DNA of 64,000 nt from Pseudomonadota bacterium (GTDB lineage: Bacteria > Pseudomonadota > Alphaproteobacteria > Puniceispirillales > Marisalimonadaceae): NCBI GenBank assembly GCA_027625145.1, contig JAQBXK010000002.1, forward strand, positions 1-64,000. Direction: 5' to 3'. Below, one piece after another: positions 8,078 to 16,137 of this stretch (positions are counted from its first letter, which is position 1; each line of letters begins with the position of its first letter). The translations under genes and the position numbers were made by a program. The notes below the pieces were generated by a model. That model did no database searches, had not been told where the DNA came from, and saw only the letters and a program-made list of their open reading frames with translations.

Positions 8078-8446
8078 ATGGAAAAAAATATTATAGCAAT
8101 TAATGAATGCGCAAAAGAATGTCATATGGCAGCCGTTAATGGCGGATGGTGGCATGATGATAATGGAGTAAAAAAAGATAGAAATGTAGGTGAATTATTG
8201 TGTTTAATTCATTCGGAAATTAGTGAGGCTATGGAGGGAGCTAGAAAAGACTTAATGGACACACATCTAAAACATAAGACTATGATGGAAGTAGAGCTGG
8301 CTGATGCTATGATAAGAATTTTTGATTTAGCAGAATCAAGAGGGTTTAATCTTGGTGAAACTATATATGAGAAACTTGCGTATAATAAAACTAGAGCCGA
8401 TCATAAAATAGAAAACAGATTAAAGAAGGGTGGTAAAAAGTTTTAA
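8078..8446 (+). CDS. MazG-like nucleotide pyrophosphohydrolase
   Basis: This all-helical protein of about 122 residues belongs to the MazG/dUTPase-like pyrophosphohydrolase superfamily, which hydrolyses nucleoside triphosphates to monophosphates and pyrophosphate and is used for pool sanitation. The metal-binding pattern is visible: LLCLIHSEISEAMEGARK (ExxE) and then MMEVELADAMIRIFDLAESRG (ExxD). The WWHDDNGVKKDRN stretch at the N terminus resembles phage-like and marine MazG relatives. The start is ATG 8078 behind a GGGAGAA site; a TTG one codon upstream is less likely. It may be co-transcribed with azlCD. Substrate preference is unknown. Confidence 0.85.
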   Translation: MEKNIIAINECAKECHMAAVNGGWWHDDNGVKKDRNVGELLCLIHSEISEAMEGARKDLMDTHLKHKTMMEVELADAMIRIFDLAESRGFNLGETIYEKLAYNKTRADHKIENRLKKGGKKF

Positions 8447-8507
8447 GTAAAATACGTTGCAATATATTTATGATAAACTATTTATATATAAGGTTATGGA
8501 GTAAAGT

Positions 8508-9023
8508 ATGAGAGAAGTTATTGAAAAAAATTTAGAAAAAGGTTTGTTTGCAAGCCGTTGGTTTATAGCTCCAATATATGTAATTCTTGCAATATCTCTA
8601 GGGATTGTGACTTTAAAAGTAATACAGGAATTCATACATGTAGTTCCCAATATGTTGTCGATGAGCGTTCAAGAGGTAATGCTATTCGTATTGCATGTTG
8701 TTGATTTGGCTTTGGTAGGAAACCTTGTTTTAATGATAATATTTGCAGGATATGAAAATTTTGTTTCTAAAATAAGCGCAGCAGAAGATAGTGAAGATAA
8801 ACCTAGTTGGATGGGTAAAGTAGATTTTAGTGATCTAAAATTAAAATTAATAGCTTCAATTGTTGCAATTTCTGGTATTAATTTATTAGAAAATTTTATG
8901 GATATTGAAAGAGTGTCTGATAGAGATATACAATGGATGATTATAGTTCACTTGGTGTTTATAATATCAGGAGTTTTATTGGCTGTTATGGATTTTATTG
9001 CTTCTAAAACTGCAAAACACTAG
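8508..9023 (+). CDS. YqhA/UPF0114 family inner-membrane protein
   Basis: This 171-residue protein has about four transmembrane segments and matches UPF0114 (YqhA) throughout: EKGLFASRWFIAPIYVILAISL at the N terminus, VLHVVDLALVGNLVLMIIFAGYENFVSK in the middle, then the soluble WMGKVDFSDLKLKLIASIVAISGI segment and a C-terminal helix pair. It is a conserved integral membrane protein of unknown function in proteobacteria. Length is normal. A GGAGTAAAGT site precedes the ATG. The flanking genes do not suggest a role. Confidence 0.92.
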   Translation: MREVIEKNLEKGLFASRWFIAPIYVILAISLGIVTLKVIQEFIHVVPNMLSMSVQEVMLFVLHVVDLALVGNLVLMIIFAGYENFVSKISAAEDSEDKPSWMGKVDFSDLKLKLIASIVAISGINLLENFMDIERVSDRDIQWMIIVHLVFIISGVLLAVMDFIASKTAKH

Positions 9024-9081
9024 CATATATATTTTATAATTATTAATTATACATAGAAAATAATAAAAATTCAAACTGAAT

Positions 9082-10053
9082 ATGGATGTTTTAATGCGTT
9101 TAAGTATGTCTAATACTATGTCTCTTGAAGAGCATGTTGAAAAAATAAATAAAGCTAGAGATAAAGTTCAGGCAGGGATATTTGAAATGGCTGAAAATAT
9201 TACTGAAGCAGTAAGACAATTGGGTGGAAAACAGGTGGAATTAGCCATCAGATTAGGAATGTCTAAAGGAACACTTTCCAAATGGATTTCTATTGGATCA
9301 AATACTATTATAATGACTATGAAGGAAGATGCTCCTTCCTCTTTTAATTCTCTTTATCAATTAAGCTCATTAGATAACCAATATTCTAAATATTATGGTG
9401 AAGAAGAAGGAAAAGAAAAATTTACCAATCTTTTTAAAAATAAAAAAATAACAAATTTTTCAGATAGAAATGACATAGCACGACTTATTAAAAGTCATAA
9501 AGAAATTATAAAAGAAGATGAAGTTAAAGAAATTAAACATTTGGTTTCTAATAATATAGAAAGCGAAAATAAAATAATTAAATCTGAAATTAGACTAAAG
9601 GTTTTAGTAAAATCGAACCTTTTCTTTAATACAATAATTGTAATTCCATCATTAGATCAAATTGAAATGTGGAAAAATTGTGAAGGCGATGAATTTATTA
9701 ATGAAGATTATCCAATTGGTAATCTTGAAAACTCAGATCAAAATATTTTTCAACAATGTTTAATTAAAATAAAAGCTAAAGATATAGAAGTGGGTTTAAA
9801 ATGCCTTAAAAGTTGGGGCTATGTATATAGTGATATATTAATGCCTAATCAGCCCAAAAAAGGCTTAGTGAGCAAATCTTTGGAATATTTAGTCCTCAAA
9901 GGAGAAAGGGGGGAACCTAACGAGGTTAGTTCATTTATTAAGTCTCATAGCACTTCTGATTTAATGGCTTATGCAGAGAAAATAGGTCAAAAACCATTTT
10001 TATTAGTAGGGGATGTAACCGTTCTAAAAGAATGGGTTTATTGCGTAGGTTAA
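9082..10053 (+). CDS. Helix-turn-helix protein with a degenerate MT-A70-like methyltransferase domain
   Basis: This is a 323-residue soluble protein. Residues about 40-75 form a helix-turn-helix (QVELAIRLGMSKGTLSKWIS), as in KorB/ParB-like or Cro-like DNA-binding proteins. Residues about 75-175 are charged and helical and probably act as a linker. Residues about 180-323 resemble MT-A70 adenine methyltransferases in order and spacing: NTIIVIPSLDQ where the DPPW catalytic strand would be, LKCLKSWGYVYSDIL about 60 residues later (compare the WGF motif), LEYLVLKGERGEPNE (compare ELLLxGxRGxP), and a SHSTSDLMAYAEKIG tail (compare HSRKPDE). The DPPW signature is absent, so methylation is unlikely. 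I infer a DNA-binding regulator built on a dead methyltransferase fold. Several in-frame ATGs make the start uncertain. Confidence 0.7.
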   Translation: MDVLMRLSMSNTMSLEEHVEKINKARDKVQAGIFEMAENITEAVRQLGGKQVELAIRLGMSKGTLSKWISIGSNTIIMTMKEDAPSSFNSLYQLSSLDNQYSKYYGEEEGKEKFTNLFKNKKITNFSDRNDIARLIKSHKEIIKEDEVKEIKHLVSNNIESENKIIKSEIRLKVLVKSNLFFNTIIVIPSLDQIEMWKNCEGDEFINEDYPIGNLENSDQNIFQQCLIKIKAKDIEVGLKCLKSWGYVYSDILMPNQPKKGLVSKSLEYLVLKGERGEPNEVSSFIKSHSTSDLMAYAEKIGQKPFLLVGDVTVLKEWVYCVG

Positions 10054-10057
10054 TTCA

Positions 10058-10085
10058 AAATAAGTTTCTCATGAGAAACTTATTT
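10058..10085. terminator. Bidirectional rho-independent terminator
   Basis: A 28-base perfect palindrome (AAATAAGTTTCTCA followed by its reverse complement) sits between two convergent genes and begins four bases after the upstream stop. A-rich sequence on the left and TTTTTC on the right give a U-tract in both directions, so it should end transcripts from both sides. Confidence 0.85.
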
Positions 10086-10125
10086 TTCTTAAGTTAAGAG
10101 TATTATTTTCGCTTTTATTATTACA

Positions 10126-10935
10126 TTATGAATTTAGATTAATATCATCTAGCCATTTTAAAATTATTTTGTTTGTTTTATCAGGCTCTTCAATTGTTAT
10201 ATAGTGTCCTGTGTTTTCAAACTTTTCGACATTAACTTTCTTGCTTAATGAGCAAATAAAATCAATATAAGGTATAGCCTCATTCTTTTTGATAGGGACT
10301 CTTCCCGTTTTACTATTTAAATTAGTGCTATGAAGAATTAGTATAGGGATATTTAAGTTTTTCAAATTATTATCAACACAATGACTATCGTACCATATAG
10401 CATTCCTTCTAAGTGGGAGAGAGTATTTTTCTGGTATATTTATAGCTCTTTGAATTATTCTTTTTTTATCATTTTCAAATTTTTTAGAAAAAAACATAGA
10501 AGAAAACATTTCTTCTAATACTGTAATATAACTGTTATTTAATATGGAAGTTTCAAATTCTTTAATTGTGTTTCCATATAAATCAATATCAGAAAATCTA
10601 CTTCCATCTATAAGAATTATACCTTTAGCATTATTTATTTTATTAGCGATATCAATGGCTATTCTAGTTCCCATGCTATGACCAATTAATATAACCTTTT
10701 CAAAATTATTTTTATTGAGAATAGATACGCAGTCATTAGATAGTTGTTCAATGCTCATCGGTCTTTCAAAATTATTTTTACCATCGTGACCTCTTAAAGT
10801 AGGCGAAATTACTGTGAATTGATTTTTAAAAAAATTAATCTGTGCGTCCCAGTCCTCTGATCCACTGCAAAATCCATGAATGAGAAAAAGACAATTTTTA
10901 CTATTACCTTCTTGTATATATTTAATTTCGTTCAT
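10126..10935 (-). CDS. Alpha/beta-hydrolase fold protein
   Basis: This 269-residue cytoplasmic hydrolase has the oxyanion-hole motif LFLIHGFCSGSEDWD (about 16-30), the nucleophile elbow VILIGHSMGTR with the catalytic Ser, an Asp-bearing strand region around PILILHSTN, and the catalytic His in ENTGHYITIEEPD near the C terminus. Substrates cannot be told from sequence; esterase, lactonase or C-C hydrolase are all possible. It stands alone, converging on the HTH/MT-A70-like gene and diverging from pseudoazurin. A second, unrelated alpha/beta-hydrolase lies at 62321-63160. Confidence 0.88.
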   Translation of the reverse strand: MNEIKYIQEGNSKNCLFLIHGFCSGSEDWDAQINFFKNQFTVISPTLRGHDGKNNFERPMSIEQLSNDCVSILNKNNFEKVILIGHSMGTRIAIDIANKINNAKGIILIDGSRFSDIDLYGNTIKEFETSILNNSYITVLEEMFSSMFFSKKFENDKKRIIQRAINIPEKYSLPLRRNAIWYDSHCVDNNLKNLNIPILILHSTNLNSKTGRVPIKKNEAIPYIDFICSLSKKVNVEKFENTGHYITIEEPDKTNKIILKWLDDINLNS

Positions 10936-11074
10936 TATTGAGCCTTTAACATTTTATATAACAATTATTAAGCTTACTGGTGCCATTAAAGCAAGATACT
11001 ATTGTTAACTATGACTGTTTATTTTTTATAAAGAAAAGCTATTATATTATAAATTAAACAATTGAGGTGTATCT

Positions 11075-11509
11075 ATGACTAGATCAAGATTTTATCTATT
11101 AATATCTATTTTATTAACATTATTTTTTTCAAACAATCTATTGGCAGCATCACATGAATTAGAAATGCTAAATAAACTTGGAAATGAAAAAATGTTATTT
11201 TCCAAGAAAATTATAAAAATTGATTTAAATGATGACGTGTCATGGAAGGCTGTTGATAAAGGACATAATGTTGAATTTATTGCTATGCCAGATGGTGCTT
11301 TAAAATATAAATCAAAGATTAGCAAAGATGCTTTTTATAAATTTTTAAAAGCTGGAATTTATTTATATCAATGCACCCCTCATAAAGCTATGGGTATGAT
11401 TGGGATTGTTATAGTTGGAAATGATACAAGTAATCTTGAAGTGGTTAAAAAAGCTAAAGTTTATGGGAAATCTAAAAAAATATTAAAATCTTTGCTCGCT
11501 GATTTGTAA
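11075..11509 (+). CDS. Pseudoazurin (blue copper protein)
   Basis: This 144-residue periplasmic type-1 copper protein starts with a signal peptide (hydrophobic LLISILLTLFFSNNLLAA, cleavage near residue 25). The copper ligands are all visible: H64 in KGHNVEF, and C100, H103 and M108 in YQCTPHKAMGMIG, exactly the C-x2-H-x4-M loop of pseudoazurins. Pseudoazurins carry electrons to periplasmic reductases or oxidases, classically nitrite reductase; no such enzyme is encoded here. A SCO1-type copper chaperone is encoded at 14764-15366, so copper metabolism is represented nearby. A GAGGTG-type ribosome-binding site precedes the ATG. Confidence 0.93.
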   Translation: MTRSRFYLLISILLTLFFSNNLLAASHELEMLNKLGNEKMLFSKKIIKIDLNDDVSWKAVDKGHNVEFIAMPDGALKYKSKISKDAFYKFLKAGIYLYQCTPHKAMGMIGIVIVGNDTSNLEVVKKAKVYGKSKKILKSLLADL

Positions 11510-11650
11510 TTTATGATTAATAAAATTAAGTTTTAAAATAAAAAAACAACACAAATTTTGACATTAATTTTTATATTGAGTATAAATTAAATCACTATTA
11601 TTTATTTAAAATAATTAGTAATAAATTTAAAATATCTATTAGGAGTAATT

Positions 11651-12073
11651 ATGACGAACTGTTTTCATTTAGCAATACCTGCTGGTAATATAAAAACAGC
11701 CCTTGGGTTTTATTGTGATATATTGGGTTGTAAAACAGGTAATCAAGAAGAAGGACATTGGATAGATATTAATTTTTGGGGAAATGAATTAACTCTTCAT
11801 GAAACAAAAACAAAACAAGTAAGAGAACGGCATGCTGTAGATATGGGGGATGTTTGTGTTCCTCATTTCGGAGTTCATCTCGAGCCTAATGACTTTGAAG
11901 AAGTAAAAAAACGAATTGAATCCAGTGATATAGATTATATGGATAATCCTTATAGAAGATTTAAGGGATCAAAATTTGAACAGGAAACTTTTTTTATAGA
12001 AGATCCAAATGGTAATGTTTTAGAAATAAAAACTATGTCTCATCCAGAAGTGTTGTTTGAAGTAGCTAGTTAA
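11651..12073 (+). CDS. VOC superfamily (glyoxalase/dioxygenase-like) protein
   Basis: This 140-residue protein has the paired beta-alpha-beta-beta-beta units of the vicinal oxygen chelate fold: CFHLAIPAGNIKTALGFYCDILGC in the first unit and VPHFGVHLEPNDFEEVKKRI with ETFFIEDPNGNVLEIKTM in the second. Candidate metal ligands are His of FHLAIP, His of HFGVHL and Glu of LEIKTM. Family members include glyoxalase I, extradiol dioxygenases and resistance proteins. The length and the FIEDPNGNVLEIK ending resemble small glyoxalase/bleomycin-resistance-type proteins of unknown substrate. AGGAG lies seven bases before the ATG. It converges on the carbonic anhydrase gene. Confidence 0.87.
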   Translation: MTNCFHLAIPAGNIKTALGFYCDILGCKTGNQEEGHWIDINFWGNELTLHETKTKQVRERHAVDMGDVCVPHFGVHLEPNDFEEVKKRIESSDIDYMDNPYRRFKGSKFEQETFFIEDPNGNVLEIKTMSHPEVLFEVAS

Positions 12074-12086
12074 AAATAAACTTTAT

Positions 12087-12743
12087 TTAAACTAACATAA
12101 ATTTATCTGATTGATTGTCATAATACATCAATTCACCTGAACCTATGTCATGCCATAAGCCATGCAAGCTAAGAGTTTCATTTTGTATGCATTGATTGAT
12201 AAAAGGAAATGTCATTAAATTTTCTATTGAAACTAGAACAGATTGTTTTTCCAATGATTTAATCTTATCCTTTTTATCTAAATTTGGAGGAATTTTTTTA
12301 AAGCTAGGTCTTAAAATTTCTAGCCATGATGCAACGAAGTTACTGTCTTTATACAAATCAGGCTCATTCCCAGAAAAGTACTCAAAACTAGAATTCACAC
12401 CTCCACATGTTGAATGACCTAAAACAATTATATGAGGTATTTTTAATGTTTTTACAGCATATTCAATAGCGGCGGATGTCCCATGATAATCTTGATCTAC
12501 TTTAAAAGGTGGGACAAGGTTAGCAATATTTCTATGTATAAAGAATTCACCAGCATCAGAGCCAAAAATAGATGTAACATGAACTCTACTGTCACAGCAT
12601 GATATTATCATAGCTCTTGGATGTTGCCCATCTTCAGCAAGTTTAAAATACCAGCTTTTATTATTTTCAAATGTGGTGGCTTTCCATCCATGATAGCGTT
12701 GCACAAGATAATCTGGCAAAGGTTTAAGAAAAGATAATGACAA
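12087..12743 (-). CDS. Beta-class carbonic anhydrase
   Basis: This 218-residue zinc enzyme interconverts CO2 and bicarbonate. The zinc ligands and catalytic dyad are in place: C49, D51 and R53 in SCCDSRVH, and H110 and C113 in LGHSTCGG. The FIHRNIANLVPP and TSAAIEYAVKTLKIPHIIVLGH segments are diagnostic of the family. There is no signal peptide, so it acts in the cytoplasm and probably supplies bicarbonate to carboxylases. A gamma-class-like protein is encoded at 39125-39655. Confidence 0.95.
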   Translation of the reverse strand: MSLSFLKPLPDYLVQRYHGWKATTFENNKSWYFKLAEDGQHPRAMIISCCDSRVHVTSIFGSDAGEFFIHRNIANLVPPFKVDQDYHGTSAAIEYAVKTLKIPHIIVLGHSTCGGVNSSFEYFSGNEPDLYKDSNFVASWLEILRPSFKKIPPNLDKKDKIKSLEKQSVLVSIENLMTFPFINQCIQNETLSLHGLWHDIGSGELMYYDNQSDKFMLV

Positions 12744-12859
12744 GGCTAATCTCCATTTATATTAAAAAATTTTTAACATAAAAAAAATGGTATAAATACA
12801 ATATCTATTATAATATTTTAGCATAATTTAGCTGTATTTAAAAAAAAAGATATAAATTT

Positions 12860-13642
12860 ATGAACATTTTAAAAAATATAATTAGATACCCAATTAAAGG
12901 ATTGTCCGGGGAATATTTGAATGAAATTTTTTTAAAAAAAGATGCTGTCATTCCAGGTGATAGAGAGTTTGCCTTAGCAAGGCATGATGTTGAGTATAAT
13001 TATAAAGAACCAGTGTATCTTAGAAAAATAAATTTTTTAGCTTTAGTTAAAGATGAGAAATTAGCAAAACTACAAACCAAGTTTAATCCTAAAACTATGC
13101 ATTTACTAATAGCACTTGATAAGGAGATTTTAATAGATAATTTTCTTAGTGATAGTAAAAGCATTAATGAAATAGAAATCTTTTTTCAAGAATATTTAAA
13201 TTTACCAATCAATGAAAAACCCAATTTAGTACAGGGGTTTGAAGTAGAAAAAAACAATTGGTTAACACATTCTTTTTCTGACATTCCAGATAAAGCTATT
13301 TCAATTATCAATATGGCAACGGTAATTGACTTGGAAGCAAAAACTAAGAAAAAAATAGATGCTATAAGATTTAGAGGTAACTTCATAATAGAAGGAGGAT
13401 CTGCTTGGGAAGAGTTTAATTGGATTGGTAAAAAGGTTAAAATTGGAAATTCAATTTTAGAAATTTTTAAAAAAACTCAAAGATGTGCAGCTACTACTGT
13501 AAATCCAGATACTGGTATAAGAGATATAAACGTTCCGAAAGAAATTAGTTCCCATTATGGTCATGTTGATTTAGGTGTTTATGCTAAAGTAATTAAAAGT
13601 GGATCAGTTTCTCTTTTGGATAAAATATCAATTGTTAGTTAA
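12860..13642 (+). CDS. MOSC domain-containing protein
   Basis: This 260-residue protein starts with an IIRYPIKGLSGEYLNEIFLKKDAVIPGDREFALAR segment, the beta-barrel N-terminal domain of MOSC proteins, followed by a C-terminal MOSC domain with IRFRGNFIIEGGSAWEEFNWIGKKVKIG, the conserved Cys in TQRCAATTVNPDTGIRD, and HVDLGVYAKV. MOSC proteins handle sulfur or the molybdenum cofactor, as in molybdenum-cofactor sulfurase C-terminal domains and the N-hydroxylated-base reductases YcbX and YiiM. The ModA-like gene two loci downstream fits a link to molybdenum. The exact reaction is unknown. The start at ATG 12860 lacks a clear ribosome-binding site. Confidence 0.88.
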   Translation: MNILKNIIRYPIKGLSGEYLNEIFLKKDAVIPGDREFALARHDVEYNYKEPVYLRKINFLALVKDEKLAKLQTKFNPKTMHLLIALDKEILIDNFLSDSKSINEIEIFFQEYLNLPINEKPNLVQGFEVEKNNWLTHSFSDIPDKAISIINMATVIDLEAKTKKKIDAIRFRGNFIIEGGSAWEEFNWIGKKVKIGNSILEIFKKTQRCAATTVNPDTGIRDINVPKEISSHYGHVDLGVYAKVIKSGSVSLLDKISIVS

Positions 13643-13662
13643 TTTTTAAATTAATTAATTGT

Positions 13663-13947
13663 ATGGATGAATATCATATTGTTGGAAAAAAATTGTTTTT
13701 AGAAAAAAATGAAGATAATCCATTTAAAAAAATGAACTTTATTAAGTTTTGGTTTGTGTCTTTTTTATTTTTTCTTACTTTTCCTATATCACTACTACTA
13801 TGCTATGTTTTTATAGGACATAAGCTTACAAAGCAGCTGATAGTTGCCTTAATAAATGATTTTCTTCAAACTGTATTTATAATTATTATCTTGTTATCAA
13901 TAATCATATACATTGCTATACATTATTTAAGTATATATTTTGGCTAA
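13663..13947 (+). CDS. Small membrane protein of unknown function
   Basis: This 94-residue protein has a charged N-terminal stretch of about 27 residues, then two long hydrophobic helices (about residues 28-50, FWFVSFLFFLTFPISLLLCY, and about 68-90, TVFIIIILLSIIIYIAIHYL). It lies 20 bases after the MOSC gene and 17 bases before the ModA-like gene on the same strand, so it is probably part of that transcript. No conserved motif is recognisable. It could be a membrane partner of either neighbour, but nothing in the sequence proves this. Confidence 0.65.
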   Translation: MDEYHIVGKKLFLEKNEDNPFKKMNFIKFWFVSFLFFLTFPISLLLCYVFIGHKLTKQLIVALINDFLQTVFIIIILLSIIIYIAIHYLSIYFG

Positions 13948-13964
13948 AATTAATAGATAAAACA

Positions 13965-14753
13965 TTGTATAAAAATAACGAAATAAAAAAAGCATCATAT
14001 ATTTTAATAATAAAAGTAATGTTTTTATTATTAATTTCATATAATAAAAATTTATTAGCAGAGAATTTATATGTTGGCGTAGCATCAAATTTTTTAGAGC
14101 CAATAAATATAATTAAAGAAGATTTTAAAAAAGAAACGGGCCATAATCTTATAATAATAAATGGCTCTAGTGGAAGCCTATATTCCCAAATTATGAATGG
14201 AGGTCCTATTGATATCTTTCTTTCTGCAGAGCAAAACCTTCCGAAAAAATTAGAAAAAAATAAGAAAAGTGTAATAGGAACACGTTTTACCTATGCTAGA
14301 GGTGAGTTAAAGTTATGGTCTTTAAATAAAGTGTTATTTGATAAACAATTTCCAGAAATATTAAATTCTCATTTAGTAAAATATATTGGCATAGGGAATC
14401 CTTTATTTGTTCCATATGGTTATGCATCTAAAGAAGTTTTAGAAAAGTTAGACGTTTATACAAAAATATCAGATAAACTGATATTAGGAAAAAATATAAA
14501 TCAAGTTTTTTTAATGGGTTACTCTCGAAATTTAGATTTAGCATTCGTGGCTAAATCTAATATTATTAGTAATAAAAATAATAAAAAAGGTAAAATATGG
14601 AATATCCCTCAAAATCTATATTCTCCCATTAATCAAGATGTGATTATGCTTTTATCAGGGAAGAAAAAGAGTGGAGCCTTTAAATTCCTTGAATTTCTTG
14701 TTTCAGATAATATTAAAAAGAAAATCAGAGATTTTGGATATATTGTTGAATAA
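13965..14753 (+). CDS. modA: ModA-like molybdate/oxyanion ABC transporter substrate-binding protein
   Basis: This periplasmic binding protein of up to 262 residues has a signal peptide (VMFLLLISYNKNLLAE) and the ModA signature: NLYVGVASNFLEPINIIKEDFKKETGHN, INGSSGSLYSQIMNGGPIDIFLSAEQNLPKKL and IGIGNPLFVPYGYASKEVLEKL. ModA captures molybdate or tungstate for the ModBC importer. No modB or modC follows: the next gene is on the opposite strand, so this is an orphan receptor. A TTG at 13965 and an ATG at 14019 are both possible starts; the latter gives a more compact signal peptide. Its place after a MOSC gene supports molybdenum metabolism. Confidence 0.85.
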   Translation: MYKNNEIKKASYILIIKVMFLLLISYNKNLLAENLYVGVASNFLEPINIIKEDFKKETGHNLIIINGSSGSLYSQIMNGGPIDIFLSAEQNLPKKLEKNKKSVIGTRFTYARGELKLWSLNKVLFDKQFPEILNSHLVKYIGIGNPLFVPYGYASKEVLEKLDVYTKISDKLILGKNINQVFLMGYSRNLDLAFVAKSNIISNKNNKKGKIWNIPQNLYSPINQDVIMLLSGKKKSGAFKFLEFLVSDNIKKKIRDFGYIVE

Positions 14754-14763
14754 TAATTCAATA

Positions 14764-15366
14764 TTAATAGCTACTTAATTTTATAATTTTTTGAATTATA
14801 GATTGTTCATTTTCACCCCAAGCAATTGTTCCTCTATAATTACCATTTTTATCAACCATAAAGACAGTAGCTGTATGATTTAAAGTATATTCATCTTTAT
14901 CAGTTGAAATTTTTTCATAAAAAACTCCCCAATTTTTAGATAATTTTTTAATATCTTTAATAGAGCCAGTTATAGCTATTATATTTTTGCTGAAATAATT
15001 GATATATTCTTTTAAATGATATTGAGTATCTCGTTCAGGGTCTAAAGTAATAAAAACAATATTAGTTTGGATAATTTTATTGTTTAAATCTTGAAGAATT
15101 TTATCCAGGGTGGTTATGGTTGTTGGACAAACTTCTGGACAATGAGTGAACCCAAAAAAGATCAGCGAGGGTTGGTTTTTAAAGCTTTGGGAAGTAACAG
15201 GTCCTCCATTATGATCTATTAAATTAAGTGAATTAATTATGTCCGTAATTTTCTTGGGAGCATTTTGGCGAGCTAAATATTCCGATAAAAAAAAGGTTGA
15301 AAGTAACAAAGCTAGAAATGATACAATAATAGCAAATAATAAAATTCTTTTTTTAGTTTTTTTCAT
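14764..15366 (-). CDS. SCO1/SenC family copper chaperone
   Basis: This 200-residue membrane-anchored thioredoxin-fold protein begins with one N-terminal transmembrane helix (ILLFAIIVSFLALLLSTFF). The copper-binding C76 and C80 are in FTHCPEVCPTT and the ligand H164 is in YTLNHTATVFMVD; FITLDPERDTQYHLKEYI is also diagnostic. SCO proteins deliver copper to the CuA site of cytochrome c oxidase or act as thiol-disulfide reductases in the periplasm. No oxidase genes lie nearby. A small membrane peptide may be encoded upstream at 15446-15583 on the same strand. Confidence 0.94.
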   Translation of the reverse strand: MKKTKKRILLFAIIVSFLALLLSTFFLSEYLARQNAPKKITDIINSLNLIDHNGGPVTSQSFKNQPSLIFFGFTHCPEVCPTTITTLDKILQDLNNKIIQTNIVFITLDPERDTQYHLKEYINYFSKNIIAITGSIKDIKKLSKNWGVFYEKISTDKDEYTLNHTATVFMVDKNGNYRGTIAWGENEQSIIQKIIKLSSY

Positions 15367-15445
15367 CTTATGATTTTCTAGTTATTTAATGTTTCAACTT
15401 ATTATATTATAACTATTTTAGGCAATTAACTTCTGTAATAAATTA

Positions 15446-15583
15446 TTATTTAATAAAAGAAACACAAAATGATAAAAAGCTATCAAGAAAGGCATATTGC
15501 ATTGCCATTAAAGGAAGAAGCCATGCAATAATTAAGAAAGCAAATATCCAAAAAGTTATTAGTAATATGGAGCCTTTTTTCAT
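15446..15583 (-). CDS. Possible small membrane peptide (45 residues) upstream of SCO1
   Basis: A short frame from ATG at 15583 to TAA at 15446-15448 encodes a 45-residue peptide that starts MKKGSILLITFWIFAFLIIA and is hydrophobic almost throughout, with one or two possible membrane helices and an LLPLMAMQYAFLD middle. It lies 79 bases upstream of the SCO1 gene in the same direction. The ribosome-binding site is weak. AT-rich sequence produces such frames by chance, so the call is tentative. Conservation upstream of SCO1 in relatives would support it. Confidence 0.35.
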   Translation of the reverse strand: MKKGSILLITFWIFAFLIIAWLLPLMAMQYAFLDSFLSFCVSFIK

Positions 15584-15694
15584 CAAATAATTCACTAAAT
15601 ATTTTTTTAACAATATGATAAGTTGTTTTTATAAATTATAAATACATTTATTTATTATATAAATATTTGTCTAAGATTAAATTAAGGAAAGCTA

Positions 15695-16054
15695 ATGAAA
15701 TTTTTTTATTTTTTTATATTTTGTTTTTTCTATTCATTTAATTCTTTTGCTATTGAATATTCTTGTATTGATAAAAAATATAAACGTTTATCAAAAATCA
15801 ATGTTGAAGATAAATTTATTAAATATCAAGATGAAAAAGGTAAATCATCAGAATATCAAGTAGTTGAAGACACAGATTCTGTTTTAATGGGGATAGCCAA
15901 AGGTTCAAAAGATGGAAATCCAATTCTCAATTATATTTTGATTATAAAAAATGATGCCTTAGCATATAATTCTACTTTAAGGTCAATTAAAGTTAGTTAT
16001 AATGAAATATACTCTGAAGATATTATTTTAAAATGCATAGGAAAAATAAATTAA
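15695..16054 (+). CDS. Secreted or periplasmic hypothetical protein
   Basis: This 119-residue protein begins with a signal peptide (MKFFYFFIFCFFYSFNSFA, cleavage near residue 19-20). The mature part is small and hydrophilic with two cysteines (YSCIDKKYK near its start and ILKCIGKIN at the end) that could form a disulfide joining both termini. Alternating hydrophobic residues suggest beta-structure. A good ribosome-binding site (AAGGAAAG) precedes the ATG. I do not recognise a family. It stands alone between the SCO1 region and the bactofilin operon. Confidence 0.7.
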   Translation: MKFFYFFIFCFFYSFNSFAIEYSCIDKKYKRLSKINVEDKFIKYQDEKGKSSEYQVVEDTDSVLMGIAKGSKDGNPILNYILIIKNDALAYNSTLRSIKVSYNEIYSEDIILKCIGKIN

Positions 16055-16137
16055 TTTTATGAATTATTAAAGTTAAATATTCTTGATTTTTTATGTTAAA
16101 TAGAACAAAATCTAAAAAACTAGTTGGAATTAGTTAA

